The notes under the pieces were generated by a model, which ran no database searches, had not been told where the DNA came from, and saw only the letters and a list, made by a program, of their open reading frames with translations. A stretch of DNA of 64,000 nt from Cliona cf. orientalis. Lineage: Eukaryota; Porifera; Demospongiae; Clionaida; Clionaidae. Shown here in pieces: positions 29,900 to 40,090 of this stretch. Positions within the stretch are counted from its first letter, which is position 1. The number at the start of each line of letters is the position of its first letter. A program made the translations under genes and the position numbers. Where the stretch lies: positions 22,566,058-22,630,057 of the forward strand of contig OZ005689.1 in assembly GCA_963930775.1 (NCBI GenBank), given 5' to 3'.

Positions 29900-32276
29900 T
29901 AATTGAAGAGACTGCTTCGGCTTTTTCATCGTGTCTTCTGTTATATTTTTATGTTCAACCGTCCTTTTTCGCCCAAGTTTGGTCACGGGAGGAAATGATT
30001 CAAACTGCAGTCTTGAGGATAGACCACGCAACACCACATGAGTCACAACAGCACGTGTTTCCTTGTTCTCTGTCCTTACTGCCAAGAGCTTCAAGCATTT
30101 TTTGCCTTCTACAGTTTTGTGTATCAACACAAATCTGCTGAACAGCTGGATCAATTTTACACCCTTTACGAGTGCTATAAAAGATTTGTGCTCTAGCTTG
30201 ACCCCCTCCTCTTCCAGCACGACCACAGAGCTAATCAAGATAACACATTTGTACTTCTACATAGATGGTTACCATGTACGAAACTACCTGATGTAACTGG
30301 TTGATACTACTAGGAGCGTAGGAGCGCCATACATAATCACAAGCTCTATGTCCGGAATATCCATACCCTAACACAGTCAGTCATAATATGTGACCGGATT
30401 TGAGAAAACCCTCCGTATGGGATCCGCGCGCGATTCGCGCAATGTGCGTTTTTAGTAGCTCAGGTCTGAATTTGTCAAAGACCAGATGTTGTCATATACA
30501 TGTCGAACAACCCTTCTTCTAACTGTTGCCGTCTTCTACGGAGGCTAGTCGTGCTATACGAAGGCGAAATAAGCCTTCATTTTGACCCACCTAGTCGGCA
30601 CAGCCACCGTACACGGAGCCCGTTGCTATGGGCGATAATTAGAATTCTCTATCTAGATACAGCTAGATTCATCGATCTACTGTACGTTCGCTTACCTCTT
30701 TAGCTTCTTGGGCATCTAAGAACAATCGCCTGTCCTTGTCAACAACGAAATTCAACTCTTGCTCGATCTTTACGTTCATTTCGAACCGCTCCGCCCAGGT
30801 CCATTTAATTGATTTCCGGGTCACGCGTAGTATGCGGAAACGCCATACGCGTGCATAGCAACGCCTTTAGACCGTAATTTCTCGATTATTGGGGGTGTGG
30901 CGCGATCACAAACAAAGCGCTGTATCTCCACAACGAAGCGCGCGATCGGCCTAAGACTTGAACGCGGGTTAGCTTTATGGTAGAGCTTATCAACCATGCA
31001 TCAAACTCAATTTTCTGAAAAAATCCCATACGGAGGGTTTTCCCAAATCCGGTCACATATTATTATGCACATGCGAATACAGCTTCTGTAACATACCATG
31101 CCAAAGGCAATGGTGGACACAAGGCAGCGTATTATACTACTCTTAAAATATGTAACACATAGAGCCTTAGTGGAAGCAGCCATGGAGGCATGGAACATTC
31201 CAACAAACTTCTTCTTTGAGGCATGCTCAGATAACATCCTATAAACACGACAAACAGTATTCTTTGTTGGCGCAAACACAACTGTTTTTGGTATGTCACC
31301 AGGGGATCTCTAACTGGATAAGCAGGAGACTAGACCACTGAGATCTTTCTGCATTATTATAACAATACTGGAAATTATTGGTCTATGTGACTTACTATAC
31401 TTACATCAAGGGATTTTATTCCACTAGTGGAGAAAAAGATATTGGGACGGTTGAGACTTTGCGAGATGACGACAGGCTCACTCATGCTCAGTGAACCAAT
31501 AACGGAAGACTGAGTGTCACTGCTAGCAGTGACTGTTAAGGCCCTGATGGGTGCATTGCACAGAGCACGCAGACCTCCAATGGAACTAAATGCTGTCCGA
31601 AAATTAGCACCCCTACAAATGCAATCTAATATTAATTTTCAATTCAATACACAATTCCACAATTACCACTCGGGTATACAGTGGGCTTCATCAACTGCCA
31701 CGATCACAAGATGCGTTATCATGTGTGAAAAAGCAAAAATATTGCGCCATCGATGCGATGTTGCTAATTCAGGGGACATGAACACTGTAACAGTATTATG
31801 CACAATGTGTTAACGATCATTGGATGCATGATGTTTCTTACCAAATCGATATTTACCTCTTGTTATATCACATATAATATTATTGGTACTACCTTGGACA
31901 ACACGAATGGCTGAAATTCCAACATTTTGGATTATGCTCACCTGCTCCGAAGACAAATTTAGTGCTATATTATTCACTATGTTACCTGTTGGTCCATCAG
32001 AGTGTTGAGCGGACTGATCTCAACACCTATTGCATGCTCACTAATAGCTAATGGGGGGAGAAACATACACATTGATTTTCCAGAACCGGTAGCCATGCGG
32101 ACGAAAACATCCTTTCCATGCATGATTGGTAGCATTGCTTCCAGCTGTCCATCTCGGAAATCATCAAATTTAAAGTAAGAACGCAAGGCTCCATGCAGAC
32201 GCATCCTGGCTGTGCAGGTGTCATTAAATTTATGACAACAGCAATACTGCTTGTTTGTATCACTCATCCTGTCCAT
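29900..32276 (-). pseudogene. RecQ-like helicase gene 2, nearly complete
   Basis: From ATG 32276: SYFKFDDFRDGQLEAMLPIM (motif 0 Q region), VFVRMATGSGKSMCMFLPPL (Walker A), GVEISPLNTLMDQQ; later exons SEQVSIIQNVGISAIRVVQG (31915), LVIVAVDEAHCIPEW (motif II, about 31690), AFSSIGGLRALCNAPIRALT and SEPVVISQSLNRPNIFFSTS (31600-31430), VVFAPTKNTVCRVYRMLSEH and LVSTIAFGM (31280-31107), GMDIPDIELVIMYGAP (about 30350, motif V), and INQLHQLCGRAGRGGGQARA (motif VI, about 30225). An 8-bp tandem duplication TAGGAGCG (30311-30326) shifts the frame between motifs V and VI. The GTGACCGG element 30390-31056 sits inside the intron between the FGM and GMD exons, so it need not break the protein. Confidence 0.88.
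30390..31056 (+). mobile_element. GTGACCGG element, copy 2
   Basis: A 667-bp copy, same orientation as copy 1 and very similar, flanked by ATAT at 30386-30389 and 31057-31060. Ends: GTGACCGGATTTGAGAAAAC and GTTTTCCCAAATCCGGTCAC. Inserted in a RecQ intron. Confidence 0.88.
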
Positions 32277-32776
32277 AGGGTTTCACCAACAGAGAACCGT
32301 CAAAAAAGCGCGCCAATAGAGTTCAAAAAAACGTGTTTAATATTATGTGACATTTCCAGAACAGCTATAATAGCTATAGTTGAAGGTACATACAAGATCT
32401 ATCAGTGTATTCCGAATACAGGTACTGTCAGATAGCTTACCTTACCAAATCACACTCCCTCTTCTTGGGTTCAGACCTGTGAACGATGATCCTAGTAGTA
32501 GTAATACGAACTGCTGTCTCGGCTGCTGTAGAACGCGTTCAATGATTGTCATGGTCCTAAATCCGATCCAAGAGGTCCCATACATGTAGTTCCATAGTAA
32601 AATCGATCAGCTAGTCTCTCCTTTTTGGCCATAGAGCACACAGTATGAGGATCAAGGACCGTGGCAAACTCGCGGCAAAAATGACGCTAGTTAGCGCGAG
32701 CGCCCACTAAATCGTAGGCGGGACGTGACATACGTCACTTTGCGGTGCGCTTGCGCCCACGTTCATTTGTTGTGAC

Positions 32777-32862
32777 GTCACTCACGTGAGATTGCGTACC
32801 AGGCCCTCCCCCTTTTCTGCGTGTAACATTGAAAACGTGGGAGTGGCCTGGGGACGAGGCTA
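32777..32862 (-). repeat. Right terminal inverted repeat
   Basis: Reverse complement of 24180-24265 with one mismatch, ending GGCCTGGGGACGAGGCTA and followed directly by the 9-bp CTGTATACC copy at 32863-32871. Confidence 0.95.
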
Positions 32863-32904
32863 CTGTATACCAAGTGAGCTGTTTTAATCTTCTCTAGCCT
32901 TGAA

Positions 32905-35058
32905 TAGTCTCGTCCAAATATCTCATTTTTTCAACTACTGGCAACACATTGGAACACATCTGACTCTTCCAGCCCAAACATGTTTCATCACACATCACAA
33001 CTCCTCTCTTACTTTTGGAAGCTGTGAGGTTTGCCTCCACCTCACTAGCAACACAGAATGAATCATGCATTCCTGGAGCACTGCAGATATTCCCAGGAAT
33101 ATTTAACAGCCTTTCTGCTTTTTCCCACTTGTGTTAACATATCAGCTGATAAATTACTTATTTTAGACTGCTGAACTTGTATAGAAAGATGTCTTGTCGG
33201 TAGGCGTTTCTCTGATGATGCTGGGTTGCTATCAGTCGTTTCACTAACTGTTTCACTAACGCTCTGACCTATAGCGGTTTGCTGATTGTGTTAAGGAATG
33301 CGTGGTTGTTGAGAACTTTATTCACATGCTTTTGACGTTGCTGTTGTGACATCGTAAACCACCTGCTGCTTTCCACTTCCAAATGCTTATACTGTGACTT
33401 GAATCAGCTTTTTCAGTTTCTTGCAGTTGGTCATTGATAAGCTCAAACATATTTGTCAACTGCACCCATGTAGAGCTTCGATGATCTGCACGAGAATTTG
33501 CAACTTTATTCATACTTTCATTCCTGTTTGTGGTGTATATGGTTGGAGGGCACCCCAAACCAGCAGCCTGGTGTACTGATGAGGTCATTGAGCTTTTCAT
33601 AACAGTTGCTGCATTTCTTTAAAACGAATTATGAGGACTGTTAAATTGTCCAAATTTTCTCAAATTCAGAAAAGCTCATTGCATCGACTAGACCTTTAGT
33701 GTACACACTCTCTTGCTGTAAACCAAATATCACGAAGGATGATATTCTGTCCAGTGTGAGGGAATAGCATGTCAGACAATTTTCGCCTGATATTGTCTCT
33801 CATATGTACAAAGCAATGGAGGTGGATAAGGTTATCAGGAAACTTCGCCTCTAAAGACTTCACTATTGCTTGCTCCCTGTCAGTCCCCACAGTAACGATA
33901 TCACGTATCTTTGGCTCCAGCTTCAGTAGTGTGGAAAAGAAATGATAGTAGGTTTCATACTTTTTCTCAGTATGGACAAACATAGGACCAAAGAACGTAG
34001 GTGAAGAGTGTGAGATTTTGTTTTTAACATGTAGGTATGTATAGGTTGTAAACTTTTCGAGGTTGAATGTGGGTCGATACCAAGTACACATGCTTCTCCA
34101 GGAATAGTGCAGAATCTTCGTATGTTAGCAAGCTGTGCATCTGTTGCCAAGACACAGCTAGGTCTTGAGTAGATACTCACATGACGAATGAATTTTCATC
34201 CGCCAGGTACGAAATCCTCTTTGCACATCTTTATTAGTTCAAACAAAGGGCCTGCTCTTACTGCTGGATGAAGAGTGTTGACGGGCATTGTAGACTTGCC
34301 GCCAATCTTGCTCAGTGCTCCAGTACTACCTCCTGCTTCCATGTACACATTAGAAATGATAGTTTTTGGCTTTCCACGCTTCTCTTTCATTTTCTTTAAG
34401 GTACTAGGCTGGGTACGACGGTAGGCTGTTGCTGTTTTTTTTTTAATTTCCATGAGGAGGAAGAACAGTAAGAACCTCGACACCATTCTCAAACAGGTAC
34501 TGGACAACGGCCAACTGCACTTTATGGCCCGTGGAATCAATAACAGCAAATATGGCGCTGAAATTTAGGAGTAGCTTTGTGGTAATGATAAATTCTAACA
34601 AGAGTATACTCATCATCAGAATTATATACAACAGTTGCAGAGATTATCTTATCTCCCTGTTACTGGAATCAAACTTGACCTTGTACTTTCCTCGAGCACT
34701 GTTATCGTCAGCCCGTAAATCATCGATGGACTAGACATATGAGAGATCTACGACAAACCCACTGCTATATATGACAAATGTCAACTTACATGTACAGATT
34801 TTATCAGGTGGTACAGAACCAATGGTCAATGTAAACAATTGTGTCACTCCCAGTCCAGTTGCAGTTCGGGACAGTATGGGTAAACGTTTTGTATCTGGGT
34901 CATGATAATCATCGTCTCTAACATCATCTGGAATATTCTCTTTTACTATGTTGATCGGTGCAACTTGGGATTTGACTGGAGAAAATGTTGTGATTGGAGA
35001 ATCTTCGTCACTTGATGTACTACACAAGTCAATGACTTCGGATTGAATTGCATCCAAG
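32905..35058 (-). pseudogene. MULE-like transposase with SWIM finger, degenerate
   Basis: Minus-strand order: an acidic exon EALDAIQSEVIDLCSTSSDE (from 35058 after TTTTAG, donor near 34787); KPKTIISNVYMEAGGSTGAL (about 34350); YSRPSCVLATDAQLANIRRF and EACVLGIDPTFNLE across a frameshift (34170-34060), holding the first catalytic Asp of this transposase type; FFGPMFVHTEKKYETYYHFF and VTVGTDREQAIVKSLEAKFP with HCFVHMRDNI (33990-33790); GCPPTIYTTNRNESMNKVAN (about 33540); then EKAERLLNIPGNICSAPGMH and a SWIM-like end VVMCDETCLGWKSQMCSNVL (33100-32960), where the usual His is Asn. There is an in-frame TGA near 34195. The gene ends just outside the target duplication of the neighbouring 8.7-kb element. 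Confidence 0.75.
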
Positions 35059-35105
35059 GCCTCCTAAAACATTAAACAAAAGTTCAGTATTAATAACTAA
35101 TGATT

Positions 35106-35783
35106 GTGACTGGATTTGGGAAAACCCTCCGTATGCTGTTTTTATAGAAAATTGAGTTTGATGCATGGTTGATAAGCTCTAGCATAGAGCTAACTCGCGT
35201 TCAAGTTTTAGGCCGATCGCGTGCTTTGTTGTTCAGATACAGCGCTTTCTTTGCGATCACGCCACACACCCAATAATCGAGAAATTACGGTCTAAAGGCG
35301 TTGCTATGCACGCGTATGGCGTTTCCGCATACTACGCGTGACCCGGAAATCAATGAAATGGACCTGGGTGGAGCTGTTCGAAATAAACGTAAAGATCAAG
35401 CAAGAGTTGAATTTCGTTGTTGACAACGACAGCCGATTGTTCTTAGATGCCCAAGAAGCTAAAAAGGTGAGCGAACGTACAGTAGTTCAATGAATCTAGC
35501 TGTAGCTAGGTAGAGAATTCTAATTAGCACCCATAGCAACGGGCTCCGTGTACGGCGGCTGTGCCGACTAGATGGGTCCGGGTTTGGGTTTGGGTTTGGG
35601 TTCGGCTTCGGCTTATTTCGCCTTCGTATAGGACGATTAGCCTCCGTAGAAGACGGCAACAGTTAGAAGGGTTGTTCGACATGTATATGACAAAATCTGG
35701 ACTTTGACAAATTTCGACCTGAGCTACTAAAAACGCGAATCGTGCACGGATCCCATATGGAGGGTTTTCCCAAATCCAGTCAC
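35106..35783 (-). mobile_element. GTGACCGG element, copy 3
   Basis: A 678-bp copy reversed relative to copies 1 and 2. Ends: GTGACTGGATTTGGGAAAAC and GTTTTCCCAAATCCAGTCAC. Flanks GATT and AATT differ by one base, consistent with a decayed 4-bp duplication. It contains a short GGGTTT-type run (35578-35607) not in the other copies. Confidence 0.82.
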
Positions 35784-36112
35784 AATTATTTCCCAACATG
35801 CTGTGTTCTCCCCAGGCCCTTTCAGCATAGTTGTCCCCATGCCTTTAATATCAAATAATTTCTTTGATGTGGTCTGCCCAAACCAGGCCCATACGATGTG
35901 CATCAAACCTTTCGTGCATCCCCACTATTAATATGCTACAGCAACAGAAGAAAGTGGCTGCAACAGATGCAAGGTAATTGGTTAATGTACCTGGATGTCA
36001 CCATACAAACTGAACCCTGTACTATGTGACATGTACTTTAACTAGCACTTTGACAGCCACAACTGCTATGTAACAGATTTCTGTACAGACAATGTAGATT
36101 ATGCATCATTAG
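35784..36112. other. No feature seen
   Basis: A 329-bp stretch between the GTGACCGG element copy and the hAT element. Nothing coding or repeated was recognised. Confidence 0.4.
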
Positions 36113-36643
36113 CAGGGCTGCCAAAGTTTCTGAGCCAAAAATCCTATAAAACCTTTAAACATCCTGAAAAAGCCTGAGAAATCCTGAGGTGCTATTATTA
36201 ATTTTTTTGGTGAAAAATTTATCAATTGGTTATGCTCAAAATACAGCAAGCAATATGTGGCAGTCCCGTGTAGAAAACGAACATTATTCCGTTTGTCAAA
36301 ATCGAGGTTTTGGTAGATATCGATGCTCAGAGGCTTCCTCCGTTCGTTTCCCAAGTTTGACAGCGATCCGACGCTCATGTCCATAGCTACGCGCTTGCAA
36401 ACGTGACGACCTCCAGGCATAAAATTCAAAACGCGCGTAGCCCCACCCACATCGCGATTGAAAATTTTGTGTAGACTTTATGAACAGCAAGCCAAGAAAA
36501 GCTGCCCACAGGATACGTAGACAAGAAGGACAAGCAGAAGAACGATTGAAGGTAGGTTATTTAGTAATAATGATCACTTTTGTGCTTGTATTGGATAAGA
36601 TTTGAGTAGTTGGCTATCGCTTCAAGTGTTGGCCATAGATCCG

Positions 36644-37008
36644 CAGTGGCGTAGGCAGGGGGGGGTGCTCAGGGGGCTCGAGCACCCCCCTCTGCTCTTG
36701 GCCTAGTCATGCCTAGTTCACATAGTTCATAGAACAGTCTCATCCAGCACCCCCTTGGCTACTCCAAACTATCATCAACTACAAAAATAACAGCTTAGAA
36801 GACAGTTAGAAACTTATCTTATCCCAATATCTGGCCGAAAACCTTGAGCTAGCTCGCTAGCTATATTCAGAACGCGTTCTCTTTGACAATTTGAACTTCG
36901 ACCTTGACGATTAATAAGTGGGCGTGGCTTAAAATTTTGCGCGCGCACGCGCGCGCTTCGCACGCATACTCCAGCACCCCCTTACCTAAAATCCTGGCTA
37001 CGCCCCTG
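36644..37008. repeat. hAT-type MITE (CAGTGGCGTAG ends)
   Basis: A 365-bp non-coding element with ends CAGTGGCGTAGGCAGGGG and CCTGGCTACGCCCCTG, next to GATCCG on both sides (36638-36643 and 37009-37014). The internal AGCACCCCC/GGGGGTGCT words also pair. The 6-bp duplication matches hAT element 3. Confidence 0.7.
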
Positions 37009-37376
37009 GATCCGGGAGTAAAAACGAGGGCCTAGGTATTTTATTTATTCATAATCATCCGAACTTGCATGATATATTCTGTGACCTGTGTTCTATCGAT
37101 AATTCAACGGAATATAATAGATGGCACCCCCACAGAAGTGATTTTTGTGGGCATTAAATAGAATGCAGCACTGGTGTTACACAAGTATGGTACTTTACAG
37201 GTTACTGTGAAGTACTGACGTTATGAACGAATGTTGGAGTTACAATGACACAGATAAGTTCAGATAAGTTCATCAGAGGGAGAGAGTGAGAGTGAGAGAG
37301 AGTGAGTGTGTATGTATATAAGAGAGTGACAGAGAGAGAGGATGAAAATGGTAAACTAAATAGATAAAACTAATAA

Positions 37377-39800
37377 TTAACGTCTTGGGCATCCTGCTCT
37401 TGTTTTGTGCCCTTCAGCCCATCTACTCTTAACTTTATGTCCTGATCCATCACATCCAGGTGTGGAACACTTAGTCTGCTTGCGCTTACTCTGTCTTGTG
37501 GCTGAAGCTGATGTGGTGGATGAAGCTGGAAACGATCGTCCAGTGGATTGGGAAGATGCCAAAGGAGGTAGGTAGTCGGGACGACGATCGGGAGGGATGA
37601 ATTTGTCATACATTGTGACCATATTTGCCATTTTCTCTGTAGAAATGGCACGGCAGCGATTGTTGACGTACTTGATGTTGGGAACTCCTGGAGCTGTGGG
37701 ATCTGTTACGTGTAGAGGGGACTCCTTCCAGGCTCCACTGTAGCAGTTCTCTCGTACCTTCATCACAACTCTCCCATCATGTGTCTTCACCACCAGAAAG
37801 TCATGATATTTCCGTACTCCAGGTAAGTCTGAATATTTGACTCCTAGGGTATCACGCCAGGTGTACACTTGCTCACCATCCACAATGAAAGTTGTGGCAC
37901 ATTGGTCACAAATACTCTTGAGCTCGTGTATAGTAAAAGTATCTTCTCTGTTGTATGTGCTTCCTACTGTAGAGAAAAGACGATCAGGTGCAAATTTGGT
38001 GTGACCAGCCACCATGAAATTAACGTGTATGTGGTCGATTTCACTGCTACTCACCATCTCCATGGCCCACGAGAACAAGAACTTATTCTTGTTCGTACTG
38101 GTGGCGTTATCAAGGAAGATTGCTAGTCGTCGGATCCATGGATGCTGTTGGTGAAGCCTTTGCCAAAAGAGCATCAAAAGTGAGAGTGTGGTCGGTGTTC
38201 TTGGGACCTATGCGTTCGTCGAAGATGTACATTGCCGAGTCATCTGTGGAGTGATCAACTATTCCAAACAGGTCATGAGAAACCTTTTAAAGATAGTAAG
38301 TTGATCCAGGCTGCTCTGTCTTCCCCCAGGATGGAATCAGTTTGGATTGTTGAAAGTCGGCACTAATGGTGGCAGTAAAGCAATGCTTGATACTCGCAAG
38401 CTCCTCCTCACTTCTTGACAGTACTCACTGATCGGTGAGTTGTACTATCTTCTTCCACTGTTGTTTGCATTTATCTGTTGCAGCTTTGTAGTATTCACGT
38501 GATTTTGTGGCTGTTGATTTATGCTCTGTTAATTCTTTCTCCAGCTCTTGCTTTTGTGTCTTCTCGTACCCTAAGCTCAATTTCAGATGCACTCCCGGAC
38601 TGCTGCAAACGATTGAGAACTGCTTGATTGCGTGACAACTCTTTCTTCAGGTGTTTGCACGTATCACAGTAGTCGGTCATATTGGGATGTAGCGCTACCT
38701 TTGGCCTATGCTTCTCTAGCCATTCTGTTGCAGCTGTGTTACCACAGGTTGGTTTCCCTCTCTCTGTCTGAGCTTTATTAAATTGTGATACCACTGACGA
38801 CTGCACCTTCTCATTGAAATTTTTTCCCCCTTGTCTAGGTGCTGCAATGCGTGTAAACTTGGGGACGAAGAAGTACTGTGCACTGTAGCTACCTGCTTGA
38901 CGACCGTTTGGTTGAGTGTTGGCATCCACAAATTCAAGAAAATCTGTCATAGCTTCCTTCTTAGCGTGATTGGAGGGTCTACCGGCCAGTCCATGACGTT
39001 CATGTGGATACTGCAGCTCTACAACCTCGTCATCTTCCACTGTCTTCCACCAAGCTTCGAATGTTAACATGTCATCTTCAACATCATGCAGTACGAAATT
39101 CTCAAGCCTCTTCACCACATCCTGCTTGGTCATTTCAACAATAGGCTGGTCCTTCTGCTTCTGCTTAATAAGACGCTGGCGTTGCAAACGTGTCGTGTGT
39201 ACATCCAAGCAAGTCACAAGGCAGTCTCGGCAAAAAAGAAGATTGCCGTGTGCATCTATTACGTTCTGGCGTAGCCACTGGTTATGAGCTTTTTAGAGAG
39301 AGAGAGAGTGAGTGAGTGTGTGTGTGTAGGTGTAGATGTAGGTGTAGGTGTAGTTGTAGGTATAGGTGTGTGTAGGTGTGTGTGTGTGTGTGTAAATTAG
39401 TATTTTAAATTAGCTATTTTCATGATTTTGCTGTTGTATTAAAAATTGTGATAATAAGAGTATTAAAGACTGCAGTGAACTTACCAGTAATATTCCTATG
39501 ACTCCTCTTCTGCTTTTTTGGTAAAGGGTAGCTAGCATGTCTTTGCTGGTGTACCTTAGCTGGGTGGAGCCCCACAGAATCAAAGGTAGCCTTTAAACCA
39601 CAAAGAATTTGGGGGCAGCCCCTCTTGCACATTGAAGATGGTGGGGTGGAGCCACTGCTAATGGGAGCGGATTCAACGAGACTACTCTCCAGTGATCGAT
39701 GGAGCCTGTGAGCGCTTCGCCCTCTCCCGGCTAGGAAGTTAGCCTGCCGTTGACGCTTACGTTGAGCGTAGATGGACTCGGTTGAGCTGGAGGTCGCCAT
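37377..39800 (-). pseudogene. DUF7869-type putative transposase gene 2
   Basis: From ATG 39800: MATSSSTESIYAQRKRQRQA, a Cys pair (CKRGCPQILCGLK), then LLFCRDCLVTCLDVHTTRLQ (39230), LQYPHERHGLAGRPSNHAKK, TEWLEKHRPKVALHPNMTDY followed by CDTCKHLKKEL (zinc-binding look), a coiled segment, TATISADFQQSKLIPSWG (first candidate Asp at 38356-38358), IFLDNATSTNKNKFLFSW (second, 38109-38111), VAGHTKFAPDRLFSTVG (third, 37983-37985), and a Cys/His-rich C-terminus (KCSTPGCDGSGHK..HKTRAGCPRR). Lesions: TGA near 38430, TAA near 38288 and a frameshift near 38170. An AC/GT minisatellite (39292-39396) lies in an intron. Confidence 0.82.
39292..39396 (+). repeat. AG/GTGTAGGT simple repeat
   Basis: A run of AGAG, then GTGTGTGTAGGTGTAGATGTAGG-like units of about 6 bp ending in (TG)n. 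It is intronic in DUF7869-type gene 2. A related GAGA-rich run is at 37269-37340. Confidence 0.85.
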
Positions 39801-40090
39801 AATGAAAAAGGACTCTTAAGAAAGCCAAGAAAAGCAGCTGGAAAGCAAGACTTGTTTCGCGCCCGATCGTGAACAGCAAACAGCTGTCGCTTCTGTCAGT
39901 GTTATATGGTACCACTGCAAGTAAGTATGTCTTCTACATGCACTAGATTAAGTTAAGTGTTACACTTGCTCAAACTTTCAGTTATCTTAAAACGCATTTA
40001 TCTCGGAATTTGATTTCCGGAATAATGTTCGTTTTCTACGCGGGACTGCCACATATAAGAATCATGATATAAATAATGCACAAAAAATAA

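Larger units (their letters stand above)
24180..32862 (+). mobile_element. DUF6589/RecQ DNA transposon, structurally complete
   Basis: An 8683-bp element. Both 86-bp ends (24180-24265 and 32777-32862) are inverted copies with one mismatch. The 9-bp CTGTATACC lies directly outside each end (24171-24179 and 32863-32871). Inside, a spliced DUF6589 gene (+, 24799-28863) and a spliced RecQ-like helicase gene (-, 32276 to about 29900) converge. Later insertions inside it are the perfect hairpin MITE 25907-26289, the TACCGTA MITE 29312-29859 and the GTGACCGG element 30390-31056. The 9-bp duplication is the length typical of Mutator-type insertion, but no MULE transposase is inside, and none of the other superfamilies I know combines these two genes. 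Each gene has a frame lesion, so this copy is probably no longer autonomous. Confidence 0.9.
36257..40052 (-). mobile_element. DUF7869-type DNA transposon, element 2
   Basis: A 3796-bp element with ends GTGGCAGTCCCGTGTAGAAA and its inverted partner TTTCTACGCGGGACTGCCAC, continuing into ACGAACATTATTCCG. It is flanked by ATAT at 36253-36256 and 40053-40056. It codes one gene on the minus strand (37377-39800) and carries a short hAT-type MITE (36644-37008). Same end pattern (GTG..CAC) and same 4-bp duplication length as element 1, with different terminal sequence. Confidence 0.85.

Noticed and set aside
32863..35058. MULE-like gene as the transposase of the neighbouring element with 9-bp duplications
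   Set aside because: It lies wholly outside the element's ends and target duplication. Trans-mobilisation is not excluded, but the sequence gives no link beyond the 9-bp length.
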